A DNA stretch of 64,000 nt from Opitutaceae bacterium (GTDB lineage Bacteria; Verrucomicrobiota; Verrucomicrobiia; Opitutales; Opitutaceae): contig JAUSID010000168.1 of the NCBI GenBank assembly GCA_030648295.1, positions 1 to 64,000 of the forward strand. Reading direction: 5' to 3'. Both the position numbers and the translations under genes were made by a program. The notes beneath the pieces were generated by a model. That model had not been told where the DNA came from, made no database searches, and was given only the letters and a program-made list of their open reading frames with translations. Shown piece by piece: positions 34,154 through 44,400 of the stretch. Numbering within the stretch: position 1 is the stretch's first letter; each line of letters starts with the position of its first letter.

Positions 34154-36727
34154 GTGCGCACCAGCCTCGCCCTCGTTTCCTTTTTCGTCGTCGGCATTTC
34201 TGCCGTTTTCGCCGCATCGACCGCACCGCAGACAGCACCCGCGACGCGTGCGCCAGAGCTGACGATTCTCGGCCCGAATTATCCCCGCGCGTTTTTCTTT
34301 CGCGCCACCGAGGGACAGGCGGCGAACCTGGCGACCAGCTATGAATCCTGGGACGCGGATTTCAGCCGGCTGATGGGGATCATCGGCAAGGCGCTCGACG
34401 AGGAAGTGCTCGGCCGGGAGGCGCGCAACCCGGAGTTTTTCACCCGGTTCAAGCGCGCCCATCCCGAACAGGTGGTGCTGCTTCATTTCAACGGCAACGC
34501 CCGCGACCCGATCTACCACACCGAAAAATATTTCCCGGGCCACTGGATTCACCGTCAGGCCACGATGATCCTCGCCGATGTGCCGGCCCAGAGTGGCGAG
34601 ACCACAATCAAGGTGCGGGACGCGTCCGACTTTCAGGTGAACACGGGCCGCTACAAAAACGCGAACGACGACATCGCGCTTTTCGGTGTCACCCGCGACG
34701 GCCACCACGATTGGAATTATTGCGAGCAGGTGCAGCTGGTCGCCGTGGATCGGCCGGCCGGGACGATTCGCGTTCGTCGCGGCTGCTACGGCACCCGGCC
34801 GCTCGCGTTTAAGGTCGGAGCGGCGCGCGCCGCCGCCCACCAGGCGGAGGGCCCCTGGGGAAGGACGAATCACCTGATGTGGTACTACAACTTCGCCACG
34901 CACTGCCCGCGTGACGCGGAGGGGAAAACCGCGGCGGACCGGCTCGCCGACGACCTCGCCAGCTGGTTCGGTCCGGGTGGGAAACTCGCTGCCTTCGACG
35001 GACTCGAGTTCGACGTCATGCATCACGAGACTCGCGGCGACACCGATGGCGACGGTGAGCCCGACCACGGCGTGATCGACGCCATCAATCGTTACGGTAT
35101 CGGCATGATCGAGTTTGCGCGGCAGCTGCGCACGCGGCTCGGCCCCGCCCGGATCATCCAGGGCGACGGCGCGCTCGGCCCGGGCGGACGGCGTTCGCAA
35201 CGCGCTTTCGGAATCCTCAACGGCATCGAGAGCGAGGGATTTCCCAACCTCCAGGACTGGGCGTTCGACGATTGGTCGGGCGGGCTCAACCGGCACGCGT
35301 TCTGGACCGCGAACGCGCACCCACCGGCCTTCAGCTACATCAACCACAAATGGAACCAGTCGGTTCCGGGCAAACCGGGGGAACACCAGAATCCGGAAGT
35401 GCCTTTCTCCCGCCACCGGCTTTCGTTCGCCGCCGCGCAGTTCACGGACGCCGCCATCTGCTACTCCTTCGCCCCCGCGCGAGATCGCGCCGGCCAGTTT
35501 GGAATCTGGGACGAACTTCGCGGCGGCACGCTACAACGTCCCGGCTGGCTCGGCCGCCCGGAGGGTCCGGCCCTCCACGTCGCCACGACCGCGCCAGATT
35601 TGCTGGCCGGGACGGACTGGGCGCGCCGCATCGGCGGTCCAGTGACGACGCGATCAACCGTCGCCGGCGTGCGGATACAGCCGACCGATTCAACGGCGGC
35701 GCGACTCGGCTTCACGCTCCGCGATCTACCCACGAATGGTCGCGACCTCGTGGTGCAGCTGACCGCGCAGGCGGAAACGCGGGCGGGTTATCCGCGTGAG
35801 ATGGCGCGTTTCCTCGAGTGCGAGTTGGGCGGCGGCGTGCTCAATCTGATCAGGGGCACGCCCGATCAGGTCGGCATCGGGCGGCGCGGCAAACCCGAGA
35901 CGCCACTTCGGCCGGAGACCGGCGCGCGCTTGCAGCCGCAGCCCCGTACGAGCATCGGCGGCCGCACGCTGCCCGCGTATTCGATTCATCCCCCGTACCT
36001 CGACGGCAAAGGTTACGTGTTCTGGACTCGCGACGTCGATGTGCCCGCCGCGGCGGAGCTGCGGTTCTCCATCGGCATGAGTGACCGCGCGCCCGGCCGT
36101 TCCGATGGCGTCTGGTTCAAGGTGCTCGCCGCCGAACTTACCGGCGGACGCGTCGGCCCATTCACCCCGCTGTTCGAACGCAGCACGCAGGCACACGCGT
36201 GGATGCCCTGCACCGTGCCGCTCGAGCGTTTCGCCGGCAAACGCGTGCGCTTGAAGTTCGTCGCCGACTGCGGACCGAAGGACAACGCCACCACGGACCA
36301 GGGCTTCTGGGGCGACGTGAAGATCGTCCGCGCGGGACTTCGGGACACGGACGTAACCTCGCCGGCCCACTCGATGTCGTGGGTGAACGACCGGACGTTC
36401 ACGTCCACGTTTTATTTTCACGACGTGCGCTCGCCGACGGTGGACCTGACCTTCTCGCTCGACGGCGCCGAGTCGGTGACAATCGCCGCGGTCAATGGGT
36501 ACGCCCGGCCCGACACGATGTATCGGGTATTCGAGCACGGCTTGGTGCTCGCGAATCCGTCGCGGCAGTCGGTCACATTCGACCCCGCGACGCTGACACC
36601 CGGCCGGCAATACCAGCGGCTGCAAGGAGTCCCAACGCAGGATCCGCGCACCAACAACGGCGAGCCGGTGACCGGGCCGATCACCCTCGGCGAGCGCGAC
36701 GCGGTGTTTTTGTTGCGAGTGAAGTGA
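34154..36727 (+). CDS. Large secreted protein of unknown class, TIM-barrel-like with C-terminal beta domains
   Basis: An 857-residue protein. The GTG at 34154 starts a clear signal peptide (VRTSLALVSFFVVGISAVFA); the 22 extra residues of the track ORF are polar. The N-terminal half has putative glycosidase-like strand motifs: FFRATEGQAANLATSYESWD, VLLHFNGNARDP, FDGLEFDVMHHETRGD (acidic residues plus a Ca-site-like DTDGDGEPDH) and RIIQGDGALGPGGRR. The C-terminal half is beta-rich with GKGYVFWTRDVDVPAAAELR and VDLTFSLDGAESVTIA, resembling carbohydrate-binding modules. I do not recognise a named family; a TIM-barrel glycoside hydrolase is the best guess. Its position at the end of the plus-strand arm ties it to the same glycan. 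Confidence 0.65.
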   Translation: MRTSLALVSFFVVGISAVFAASTAPQTAPATRAPELTILGPNYPRAFFFRATEGQAANLATSYESWDADFSRLMGIIGKALDEEVLGREARNPEFFTRFKRAHPEQVVLLHFNGNARDPIYHTEKYFPGHWIHRQATMILADVPAQSGETTIKVRDASDFQVNTGRYKNANDDIALFGVTRDGHHDWNYCEQVQLVAVDRPAGTIRVRRGCYGTRPLAFKVGAARAAAHQAEGPWGRTNHLMWYYNFATHCPRDAEGKTAADRLADDLASWFGPGGKLAAFDGLEFDVMHHETRGDTDGDGEPDHGVIDAINRYGIGMIEFARQLRTRLGPARIIQGDGALGPGGRRSQRAFGILNGIESEGFPNLQDWAFDDWSGGLNRHAFWTANAHPPAFSYINHKWNQSVPGKPGEHQNPEVPFSRHRLSFAAAQFTDAAICYSFAPARDRAGQFGIWDELRGGTLQRPGWLGRPEGPALHVATTAPDLLAGTDWARRIGGPVTTRSTVAGVRIQPTDSTAARLGFTLRDLPTNGRDLVVQLTAQAETRAGYPREMARFLECELGGGVLNLIRGTPDQVGIGRRGKPETPLRPETGARLQPQPRTSIGGRTLPAYSIHPPYLDGKGYVFWTRDVDVPAAAELRFSIGMSDRAPGRSDGVWFKVLAAELTGGRVGPFTPLFERSTQAHAWMPCTVPLERFAGKRVRLKFVADCGPKDNATTDQGFWGDVKIVRAGLRDTDVTSPAHSMSWVNDRTFTSTFYFHDVRSPTVDLTFSLDGAESVTIAAVNGYARPDTMYRVFEHGLVLANPSRQSVTFDPATLTPGRQYQRLQGVPTQDPRTNNGEPVTGPITLGERDAVFLLRVK

Positions 36728-36774
36728 CGGCCGGGCCTTTGTGGCCAGCCGGGCTAGCGAGGCTGGCCTTTCCT

Positions 36775-36849
36775 CCCTGGGAGCGCGGGCGTCTCGCCCG
36801 CAACCGGGCAAATCCGAAACGATGCGGGCAGGATGCCCGCGCTCCCAGG
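36775..36849. repeat. Family A palindromic repeat
   Basis: Arms ccctgggagcgcgggcgtct.. (36775-36801) and ..aggatgcccgcgctcccaggg (36823-36849) are reverse complements with about three mismatches. A B-like stretch (gtggccagccgggctagcga) precedes it at 36741-36760. It lies between two convergent genes, where it may also limit read-through. Confidence 0.85.
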
Positions 36850-36861
36850 GGAGATCGATCA

Positions 36862-38370
36862 TCACGGCTGCCGCGGGATCCGGTTGAGCGTGTAGTACGC
36901 GTCCGGATGCGCGAGCGGCGCACCCGAGGCGGAACGCACACCATCGGCGCGAAGTTCGTGGACGTACAGCTCCCGCAAACCTTCGACCTGGAGGCGGACG
37001 TGAAGTCCGTCGCTGCTCACCGTCGCAGATGTGATTGCAAGCGGTCGCACGTCGATCTCCGGACTTCCATACGCACTGGAGTACAAGAAAGTGTAGCTCT
37101 TGATCGAATACGATTCAGTCCGTCCGGCACTCTCCGCGTCGACGGGAGAAGTGAACACGAGTTCAAATCCGCCGGGCAGGGCGCGCATTTCACGCAGCGC
37201 GAAGGGTGTCAGGCCAGTCCAGCGCACGCGTTGCAGCCCATAGGAGTGCAGCCCGAGCGACGACCACCCGCGGCTCGTCATACCAACGAAGAGGCTGCCG
37301 TCGTCCCCAAAGAGCACGCGTACCACGCCGGAGGCGAAGCCGGAGAGAAAAGGAAACGCCGCGCCCTGGTATTGGCCGTCGACCTGCTCGAGAAACACGC
37401 GGCTCACCTTCGCATCGGTGAATTCGCCGACGAACAACTGTCCGTCAAACGGTCCGAACTTTCCCGCCTGGTCGCACACCGCGATGTCCGTTCCGCTGCG
37501 GCCCATCTTGTTATAGGGCAGCCAGACCGCCGGCGGTGCCATTTCCGGCACGGCGCGAACCGCGTCAGGGTAGGGAACCTTGTTCGGTACCGGCGCCGAA
37601 AGCTTCACCGGCGAGTCGGGCCTCCGCTGGGGCCCGAGGCCTTCCGGGTTCAGATAAAACGCGCCCCGGCGCAGGTGGTAAATCGGCGTCGCGGGTATCC
37701 ACGTTCCCTGTTGATCCACACAAAACATGTCGCCGGTCGCATTCGCGCCCAATCCGCACGGTGAGCGCATTCCCGCCGCCATCGGCTTGAATGCGGCGTC
37801 CGCGCCAATAATCCCGGCCCAGCCGCGCCACGGGGCGTCATTGTCCGACCGCTCGCCCAGATCGAGATTGAGCGCCACCCACAGATTCCCCGCGCCATCG
37901 CGCTTCGGCCCGTACGTGTAACCATGATACGCGCCGGAGACATTCCAGCCGCGGCAGGCGGTGAGATACTCGTCGGCCACGCCGTCGCCATTCGTGTCCC
38001 GCAGCCGGGTGATTTCGGTACGCTGCGCGACCAGCAGGCCGTCACCATCGCGCATCACGCCCAGCGGCTCATGCAGCCCCGAGGCAAAAAGCTTGTAGGT
38101 CGGCGGCGAGGTGGCCCCGCGCTGCAAACCGTCGATCAACCAGACCTCACCCTTGCGGATCGCGACGGCGAGCTTGCCGTCCGCGGTAAAGTCCATGCCG
38201 CCGACTTCGAGGACAATTCCGTCGCCTGGTTTCCAGTTCGCACTCCGCGATGAAGTCGGCGAGCTCGCCGCCAGGATCGTTTGGATCTCGTACGCCTCGG
38301 TTGCAGTGGCCGCTGCGCCAGTAGCGGTCAGGAGGGTGAGCGAGCCGAGCAGCAAGTAAATTCGTTTCAT
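36862..38370 (-). CDS. Periplasmic sorbosone-dehydrogenase-like beta-propeller protein
   Basis: A 502-residue exported protein (signal IYLLLGSLTLLTATGAAATA). The propeller shows VGGMDFTADGKLAVAIRKGE, LHEPLGVMRDGDGLLVAQRT, ITRLRDTNGDGVADEYLTAC and RSPCGLGANATGDMFCVDQQ, the pattern of the 'membrane-bound dehydrogenase' proteins common in Planctomycetes and Verrucomicrobia, related to soluble glucose/sorbosone dehydrogenases. A C-terminal beta domain (ITSATVSSDGLHVRLQVEGL) follows. The ATG ending at 38370 overlaps the TGA of the cytochrome gene (ATGA) and is preferred to the GTG two codons earlier. Electron transfer to the co-encoded cytochrome is inferred; PQQ binding cannot be shown by eye. 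Confidence 0.78.
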   Translation of the reverse strand: MKRIYLLLGSLTLLTATGAAATATEAYEIQTILAASSPTSSRSANWKPGDGIVLEVGGMDFTADGKLAVAIRKGEVWLIDGLQRGATSPPTYKLFASGLHEPLGVMRDGDGLLVAQRTEITRLRDTNGDGVADEYLTACRGWNVSGAYHGYTYGPKRDGAGNLWVALNLDLGERSDNDAPWRGWAGIIGADAAFKPMAAGMRSPCGLGANATGDMFCVDQQGTWIPATPIYHLRRGAFYLNPEGLGPQRRPDSPVKLSAPVPNKVPYPDAVRAVPEMAPPAVWLPYNKMGRSGTDIAVCDQAGKFGPFDGQLFVGEFTDAKVSRVFLEQVDGQYQGAAFPFLSGFASGVVRVLFGDDGSLFVGMTSRGWSSLGLHSYGLQRVRWTGLTPFALREMRALPGGFELVFTSPVDAESAGRTESYSIKSYTFLYSSAYGSPEIDVRPLAITSATVSSDGLHVRLQVEGLRELYVHELRADGVRSASGAPLAHPDAYYTLNRIPRQP

Positions 38371-40451
38371 TGCCACGTGTAGACGAAGCTCAGTTTGCCC
38401 CCCTCACTCCCCTCCTCCTCCTTCGCGCCCACGCCCTCCGGGTGCGCAACGGCGATCGATCGCAACCGCTCCACGTTCCAACGTACGGAACGACGCAGCC
38501 CGCCCGGCACCGGTTCGAACCGTTCCTCCACCGGCACCCCATTGACGGTGAAAAGAAATATCGGCACACCGGTGGCGTCGAGTCGGTAGCCGGAGAAACT
38601 CCGCAGCCCCGGCGGCGCAGCGGGCGCCGGCCATTTCAGCGCGTCGCCCAGCGGTTTCTCGAATGGCGCGAAGCGGCTGAACCACGTTCCATACGCGTCG
38701 AAGAACCGCCCCTTCCAGACCAGCGCGGGCCGCGCCTCGCTCGCATCGTAGGCAAGATGCACGCCGGCGGGGAACCCAACGAGAATCGCATGCGTGCCGA
38801 CATCCTGGAGGAACGTGCGGAGCACGATCGGCCGTTCGGTTGGCACCAGCTCAAACTCCCGTGTCGTCATGGAGGGAAACCCCTCCGGCACGCCGCGGCC
38901 TTCGCGCGCAAACGCCACGATCGAGGCAATCTGGCGATCGGTGTCGCCACCCAGCACCTCGCGATTCGCCGCCTTTCCGTCCGGCCAGAACGACGGCATC
39001 AATGTGCCAGGCCGGTACGCGGCTGGATTCACCAGGTAATCGCGCAGCCAGCGCGGCTGGAGCCGCTGCGCCAGATTTGAAATATCCATGCCCTGAATAC
39101 CCAGCGAAGCCCGGTCGGCCCAGCGATGACACGTGATGCAGCTCACGCCACCGTGCGTGCCGAGCAGCTTGCGGCCCGCTTCGACATCGCCAGCGGGCAT
39201 GGGCCATTCCGGCCCGGCATCCACTCGTGCGAGCAGCGCCGGCAGCTCGGCTACGGCCCCGCCGTAAACCGGCATCCGCGTGTTCAGGTAGGGCCGCACG
39301 CGCACTGCACCCTTCACCGCCTGCTCGAGCCACTTGGGCTGGAGCTTGCGGCCGACGCCGGTCAAGGGCGGCAGATAACGTCCCGTGTCGCCGAGATTGG
39401 GATCGCCCGAAATGTAATCCCTGTGCGCCGCGTCCGGCCCGCCGTTGCCGTCGCGCTCGTGACACGCCGTGCAGTTCAATGCCTGCATGGTCAGTGCGAC
39501 CCTGTGCTCCGCCGGAAGCGTTTCGTCCCGCCGGGCGAGGAACGACTGGAGCGCACGCCGCTGGCTGACGTTGAAGACATAATTGGGCACCCCGGCGGCC
39601 GGCACTTCGGCCAGGCAACCGCCGGCGGGGTCACGTATCGGCGTGACTTGGACGCGCTCCGCCGCCGGCAGATCATGGCACCCGGCACACCACAGCGCGC
39701 CGACCACGTCACGACCACGCGCCGCTTTTTCGCGATTCGGCACAAACGGGTCGAGCTTCGGCGCCTGCTCGCCGTCACTGCCCGGCAGGCCCAACAGGTA
39801 GCTCGCGATATCAATCGCATCCTGTTCCTCCATTTCGATCCGTGGCATTCGTCCATCCGGCCGCGTCTTGAGCGGGTCGCGGATAAAATCGCCGAGAGAA
39901 CTCAGCACATATTTTTCCTCCAGCGACGGAAACACGACCGTGCCGGAAGCGAGCCCGGCGGCAGGCGGCCGGCCTCCGGCAGGGACATAATCGTCCCGCG
40001 GGGCATGACACGCGACGCAACCGATCGTGTGAAACAGAAGTTTTCCGCTCTCGCTGTTCATGTGGCGGATCAACCTGGCGCGCCCCGTGGACTTGGGCGC
40101 CAGCGTTCCCAGGTAATGCACCACGGCCCCGGCATCGGCCGCATCACGGCCCGCGAACAAGCCGGGCATCGATGTTCCGGATCGGTGTTGATCGGGGCTG
40201 GCGATGAAAGCACGCAACCAGTCCGCTTTTTGCCGCGTCGTGACGGTGGTCAGATCGGGCCCGCGACGCGCCGGCAGACCCGTGTCGCCGCCGTGGCAGT
40301 TGGCGCATCCCAGTTCATTATAGAGCAGCCTGCCTCCGGCAACGCCGGCCTCGCCAGCATGGAACCGCTGATGTCCAATGACCACCGGCTCACCGGCCGC
40401 GACGGAGGCGCAGGCCAGCGCGAGCGCGAGGTGGTAAACCGTCCTGCTCAT
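38367..40451 (-). CDS. Exported pentahaem c-type cytochrome
   Basis: A 694-residue exported protein (signal SRTVYHLALALACASVAAG; the ATG ending at 40451 overlaps the previous TGA). Five CxxCH haem c motifs are visible in order: CANCH, CVACH, CAGCH, CTACH and CITCH, each in a cytochrome-c-like subdomain, with downstream Met candidates such as GTSMPGLF, GRMPRIEM, TRMPVYGG and GTLMPSFW. The final ~200 residues without haem motifs (AFEREL-like FPSMTTREFELVP onward) are beta-rich. It would accept electrons from the co-encoded propeller dehydrogenase and pass them to the respiratory chain. It is flanked on both sides by 4-base ATGA overlaps, so it is tightly co-translated. Confidence 0.9.
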   Translation of the reverse strand: MSRTVYHLALALACASVAAGEPVVIGHQRFHAGEAGVAGGRLLYNELGCANCHGGDTGLPARRGPDLTTVTTRQKADWLRAFIASPDQHRSGTSMPGLFAGRDAADAGAVVHYLGTLAPKSTGRARLIRHMNSESGKLLFHTIGCVACHAPRDDYVPAGGRPPAAGLASGTVVFPSLEEKYVLSSLGDFIRDPLKTRPDGRMPRIEMEEQDAIDIASYLLGLPGSDGEQAPKLDPFVPNREKAARGRDVVGALWCAGCHDLPAAERVQVTPIRDPAGGCLAEVPAAGVPNYVFNVSQRRALQSFLARRDETLPAEHRVALTMQALNCTACHERDGNGGPDAAHRDYISGDPNLGDTGRYLPPLTGVGRKLQPKWLEQAVKGAVRVRPYLNTRMPVYGGAVAELPALLARVDAGPEWPMPAGDVEAGRKLLGTHGGVSCITCHRWADRASLGIQGMDISNLAQRLQPRWLRDYLVNPAAYRPGTLMPSFWPDGKAANREVLGGDTDRQIASIVAFAREGRGVPEGFPSMTTREFELVPTERPIVLRTFLQDVGTHAILVGFPAGVHLAYDASEARPALVWKGRFFDAYGTWFSRFAPFEKPLGDALKWPAPAAPPGLRSFSGYRLDATGVPIFLFTVNGVPVEERFEPVPGGLRRSVRWNVERLRSIAVAHPEGVGAKEEEGSEGGKLSFVYTWQ

Positions 40452-41371
40452 CCCGCCACGGCCTCGCGGCACCTTTCCACGTAATCGCGGGAGCGATTGA
40501 TCGCCGCGGTGATTTCCGCGACCGTCGGGAGAATCGGCACGCCGCGCGGCGTCGGGTGCATGAAGATTTCCACGTAGCCGGCGTAGTGGATGTCGCGCAG
40601 CGCCTTCACGATCTCACGGTAGTCCAGCCCGCCACCGAAACCGGGGAGTTGCTGCAGTTCAATTTCCTTCGTCGTCTTTTTACGGATACCTTCGGAATGC
40701 TCTTGGAAATACATGAACGGGATCTGGCTTGCACCCAGGTCACGAATGAGCGCCGGGATTTGATCGGTCCACGCGTGCAGATGATGGGGCGCAAACGCGA
40801 TGCCGAGCCGCGGCGAGCGGTTGAACTCCGCGAAATAACGCAGCGCGTCCGGGTGATAGAGCAGATGCTTGTCGTGGTTCTCCAGCGCGATGGTGATACC
40901 GTTTTCCTCCGCGCGCTCGGCGTGGGGTTTCATCATCTCGAGAAACTCGCGCACCGCCGTCTTCGCGGCCGCGCCGCTGGGTTCCGACGGTCCCCGGCTG
41001 CCCGTGACGATGATTCCGCCGCCGAACTTTTTCATCCACTCCATCTCCTCGCGCAGTCCGCCCGGACCGAGCGGATACCGCGTGCTCACCCCGAGCTTTA
41101 CCCGGTGCCGCTGAAGCAGGGCGGCAAACGCGCCGTCACCCATTTCCGCGATCTGCTCGCGCTGGTTGCCATGCACGCGGCACCAGATGTCGATCGCTTC
41201 GCAACCCGTCTTCGCGACCTCGGGCAGGATGACGTCGAGCGGCATCTCGCCGTAAATCGCGGACGAGAGAATGTAGCGGAGGTGAAACGCATCGCCGCGT
41301 GCCGCCCGGCAAAGAACGGGCGCCGCGGCGGCGACCGCCAGCGAACGAAGAAAATGTCGGCGGGGAATCAT
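40448..41371 (-). CDS. Tat-exported sugar phosphate isomerase/epimerase-fold protein
   Basis: A 307-residue protein of the xylose-isomerase-like TIM-barrel superfamily (AP endonuclease 2 Pfam fold). The N-terminus MIPRRHFLRSLAVAAAAPVL has a twin-Arg type signal (RRHFLRSL), so it is probably exported. Barrel motifs include ITIALENHDKHLLYHPDALR (metal-binding Glu, His), RLGIAFAPHHLHAW and YAGYVEIFMHP (C-terminal Glu). Periplasmic members of this fold include lyases and isomerases acting on 3-keto-glycosides, which would fit an oxidising system next door; that link is inference. It lies between the TonB receptor (48-base gap) and the cytochrome (ATGA overlap). Confidence 0.82.
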   Translation of the reverse strand: MIPRRHFLRSLAVAAAAPVLCRAARGDAFHLRYILSSAIYGEMPLDVILPEVAKTGCEAIDIWCRVHGNQREQIAEMGDGAFAALLQRHRVKLGVSTRYPLGPGGLREEMEWMKKFGGGIIVTGSRGPSEPSGAAAKTAVREFLEMMKPHAERAEENGITIALENHDKHLLYHPDALRYFAEFNRSPRLGIAFAPHHLHAWTDQIPALIRDLGASQIPFMYFQEHSEGIRKKTTKEIELQQLPGFGGGLDYREIVKALRDIHYAGYVEIFMHPTPRGVPILPTVAEITAAINRSRDYVERCREAVAG

Positions 41372-41419
41372 GCTGAGGGGCGGAGGTGAGGTTTGCTCGT
41401 CGCGCGCGCGGGCGCGACC

Positions 41420-44400
41420 TCAGAATCGGCCGGTGATCCCAAAGTTCACGAATGCGCCGTTGTCGAAGTCGGCATTGGGGCGGCTCCGATCGAAGTAGTA
41501 CCATCTCTGGTGAGCGTTGAACATGTTTTGAAAGTCGCAGTAGATCTCGAGCTTGGGCGAGAAGACGTAGCTGAGGTTCAGATTGGCCGCCGTGCGTTCG
41601 AATTTGTAGCGCAAACGCGAGCGATCGGTGGAATAGCCGACGAGATACGCGCCGGTGTGATTCACGAGCAGCCGCGAGCGAAACTTCCGCCAGGGGAAGC
41701 TCACGCCCGCATTGGCTGTGGTCGGCACGAAGTTGGGCACGAGGTTCGTCGTCCGCGGGCCGGTGGACCCGTAATCACCTTCGGTCGTGAGCCGCGTGTA
41801 GTTCGCGAAGAAACTCGAGCGCCGCAGCACGCCGGGCAGGAACGTGAGCTGCTGCTGATAGCTCAGCTCGATCCCCTGAATCCGCGCCCGGCCGGCGTTG
41901 CGATCCGTGCGGAGGCTGTAGCCGCCATAACTGCCGCCGAAGCCGTTGTCCGGTCCATCGGGCACCGTCTCCCCGCCGAGGGACACGATGAAGTCCTCGA
42001 GGTCCTTCCGAAATACGCCGACCGAAAGCGCACCGACCGATTCGAAATAGTACTCGAGGGTGAAATCGATGTTCTCGGCGAACTGCGGCTTCAGGGCGGG
42101 ATTGCCGACGGTCAGCGTCTGGGTCTGGTCGTTCACGTCCTCGCGCGGCACGAGGTTGGCGAACGGTGGCCGGCCGATGCTGTTCGACCAGTTGGCGCGC
42201 GCGAGCAGCGTGCGGGAAAAATTATAGGTCAGGTACGCGCCGGGAAACGTCTGGCTGTATCGGCCTTCAATCCGCCGCGGATGATCGTAATCCGTTCGCG
42301 CCCGCTGCACCGGATCCGGAATTGCCGCTGCGGTCGCGAGCGTGCGGGCCCGTACGAACCCCTCGCCCGCCACCTGCGTTTCCTCGAAACGCACTCCGGC
42401 GACCGCTCGCAGCTGCCGCCAGCGCGTTCCGCCCATCACATAGGCCGACGACACATCCTCCGTCACGCGCCGTGTGCCGAGAAACGTTCGCGATTCGTCG
42501 TAATATTTATCGGAGAACCAGTGCGACGGGTTGTTTTTCACATGCTCGGCGACATAGCCGACGTGAGTGTATGGGATCGGACCGTTGCGCTGGCTCTCGG
42601 TCGTCTGCACATCCTTGAATTGGAAAATGCTGAGATCGGCGTCATCGCGACCGGTGGCGGGATTGACACCGAGGACTCCGTCCGGCCCCGCGTAGCGCCA
42701 GCGGCGGTCGCCACCGACCTCCTCGGCGATCTGCCGGCGGAACCGGCCGCCGGTCTTGACGTAGTTCGTGCCTCGCGCGTCGAAGCGGTACTTCGCGTTC
42801 AGGGACACACTCTCGAGAATGCAATTACGCTCGTTGTTCCGCTTGTTCAGTTCGCTGTTGGTGTAGTTCTTCAGATCGAAGATGCTCGGGCCGGCCGTCT
42901 GCGTGAAGATCGGCCGCGCCTGGTCGGCGGTCTTGTCGAACGTCCAGCCCACGCCCGTGAGCCAGGTGCGGAAAAAGCCACCGGATCCGATCTTCGGGAG
43001 ATAATGGCCGTCGTTCTGCCGGACCAGGCTCTCCGAATAGGCGGCATCGTAATCCAGCGTGAATTTCGAGTACGTGTGCTCGGCGCCGGCATGGAGCTGC
43101 CGCTGCGAATCCTCGAAGCGATTGCCGTCGGTCTGGAGCTCGAACGTCGAGGCGGGTACGGGGCGCACGTGCGTCACGTCGTTGGTGAAACCGGGTACGA
43201 TGGCATTGTTGCCGATGGGCTGCCCCGCCGCATTCAGGGTCGCGATGTTGCGGGACGTGAAGGCGCGCGTCCGCAGGTATTCGAATGAGCGCTCGTGCGC
43301 GTCGTTGTAGATGCCGTTGAGAAAAACGCGAAAGTTTGGGTTGAACCGATAATCGATCTTCAACGTCGCGCTCTTGTTCATCCGGTTGTTGTAGATATCG
43401 GCCGAGCGGTAATCCCATACATACGCGGGGCTCGTCGTGGTGAACGCGTAGTCCTGCGTCATCTGGATGGCCGTCACGGCGTTCTCGCTGTAGAACAGCC
43501 CGAAGGTGACGCCGAGATTGCGGTCGCCGCCGAACGCGTCGAACACCTCCTGATAGCTGAACGACGTCATCGGGTGAATCGAGTGATGTCGCGTCGCCGG
43601 GTTGTGATCGTAGAACGGAGGCGCCCACTTCGCACCAAAGCGGTAAATCATCCGCCGCTTTTCCTTCATGCTGAGCGGCGAGCGAGTCTTCATGTTGATG
43701 TTTCCGCCGAGCGAATCGGCATCGATGTCGGGCGTCGCCGCCTTCGTCACCTCAATCGTGTCGAAGAACGCGCCGGGGATGCTGTTCGTCCGGAAGTTCC
43801 GGTTCATGCCGCCGGAACTCGCCATCTTGTTGCCGTCGACGGTGACCGAATTGAGCGTGTGATTGGTCCCGCGCACCATCACCTCGCCCACGACGCCCTC
43901 GCCGTTCAGCGCCCCGGCGATGCCCGGCAGACGGATGAGCAATTCGCCCGCCTCGCTGTTGGACAGGTTGCCATAGGCATCGAGCGCGACGACGCTCTTG
44001 ACGCTGTCGGCGTTGCGTTGCGCGGTCAGCGCCGCGGCGCTGCCTTCGCGCTCACCCACCACGCTGAATTTATCGAGCCGGTAGACATCGGACCCGAGAT
44101 CGAACGTGACCTTAACCTGCGCGCCAGGCGCCACGGAGATCAGCCGCTCCTCGCGGTTCAGCCCGATGTAGCTGACGACAATTGCGTGCTCGCCGGCGGG
44201 AAGATCGTCGAGGGAGAAGCGGCCGAGGTTGTCGGTGAGCGTGCGGCGCCCAAGGGCGGGAAGCTCGACCATCGCGCCCTCCAGCAGCGCACGGGTTGCA
44301 CCATTGCTCACTTGGCCGGTAATCCGACTGGTGCCGGACTCGGCGGAAACGGCACGCTGCGCGTGGACCGGCAGTACGTGCAAGCCGGCCGCGAAGATCG

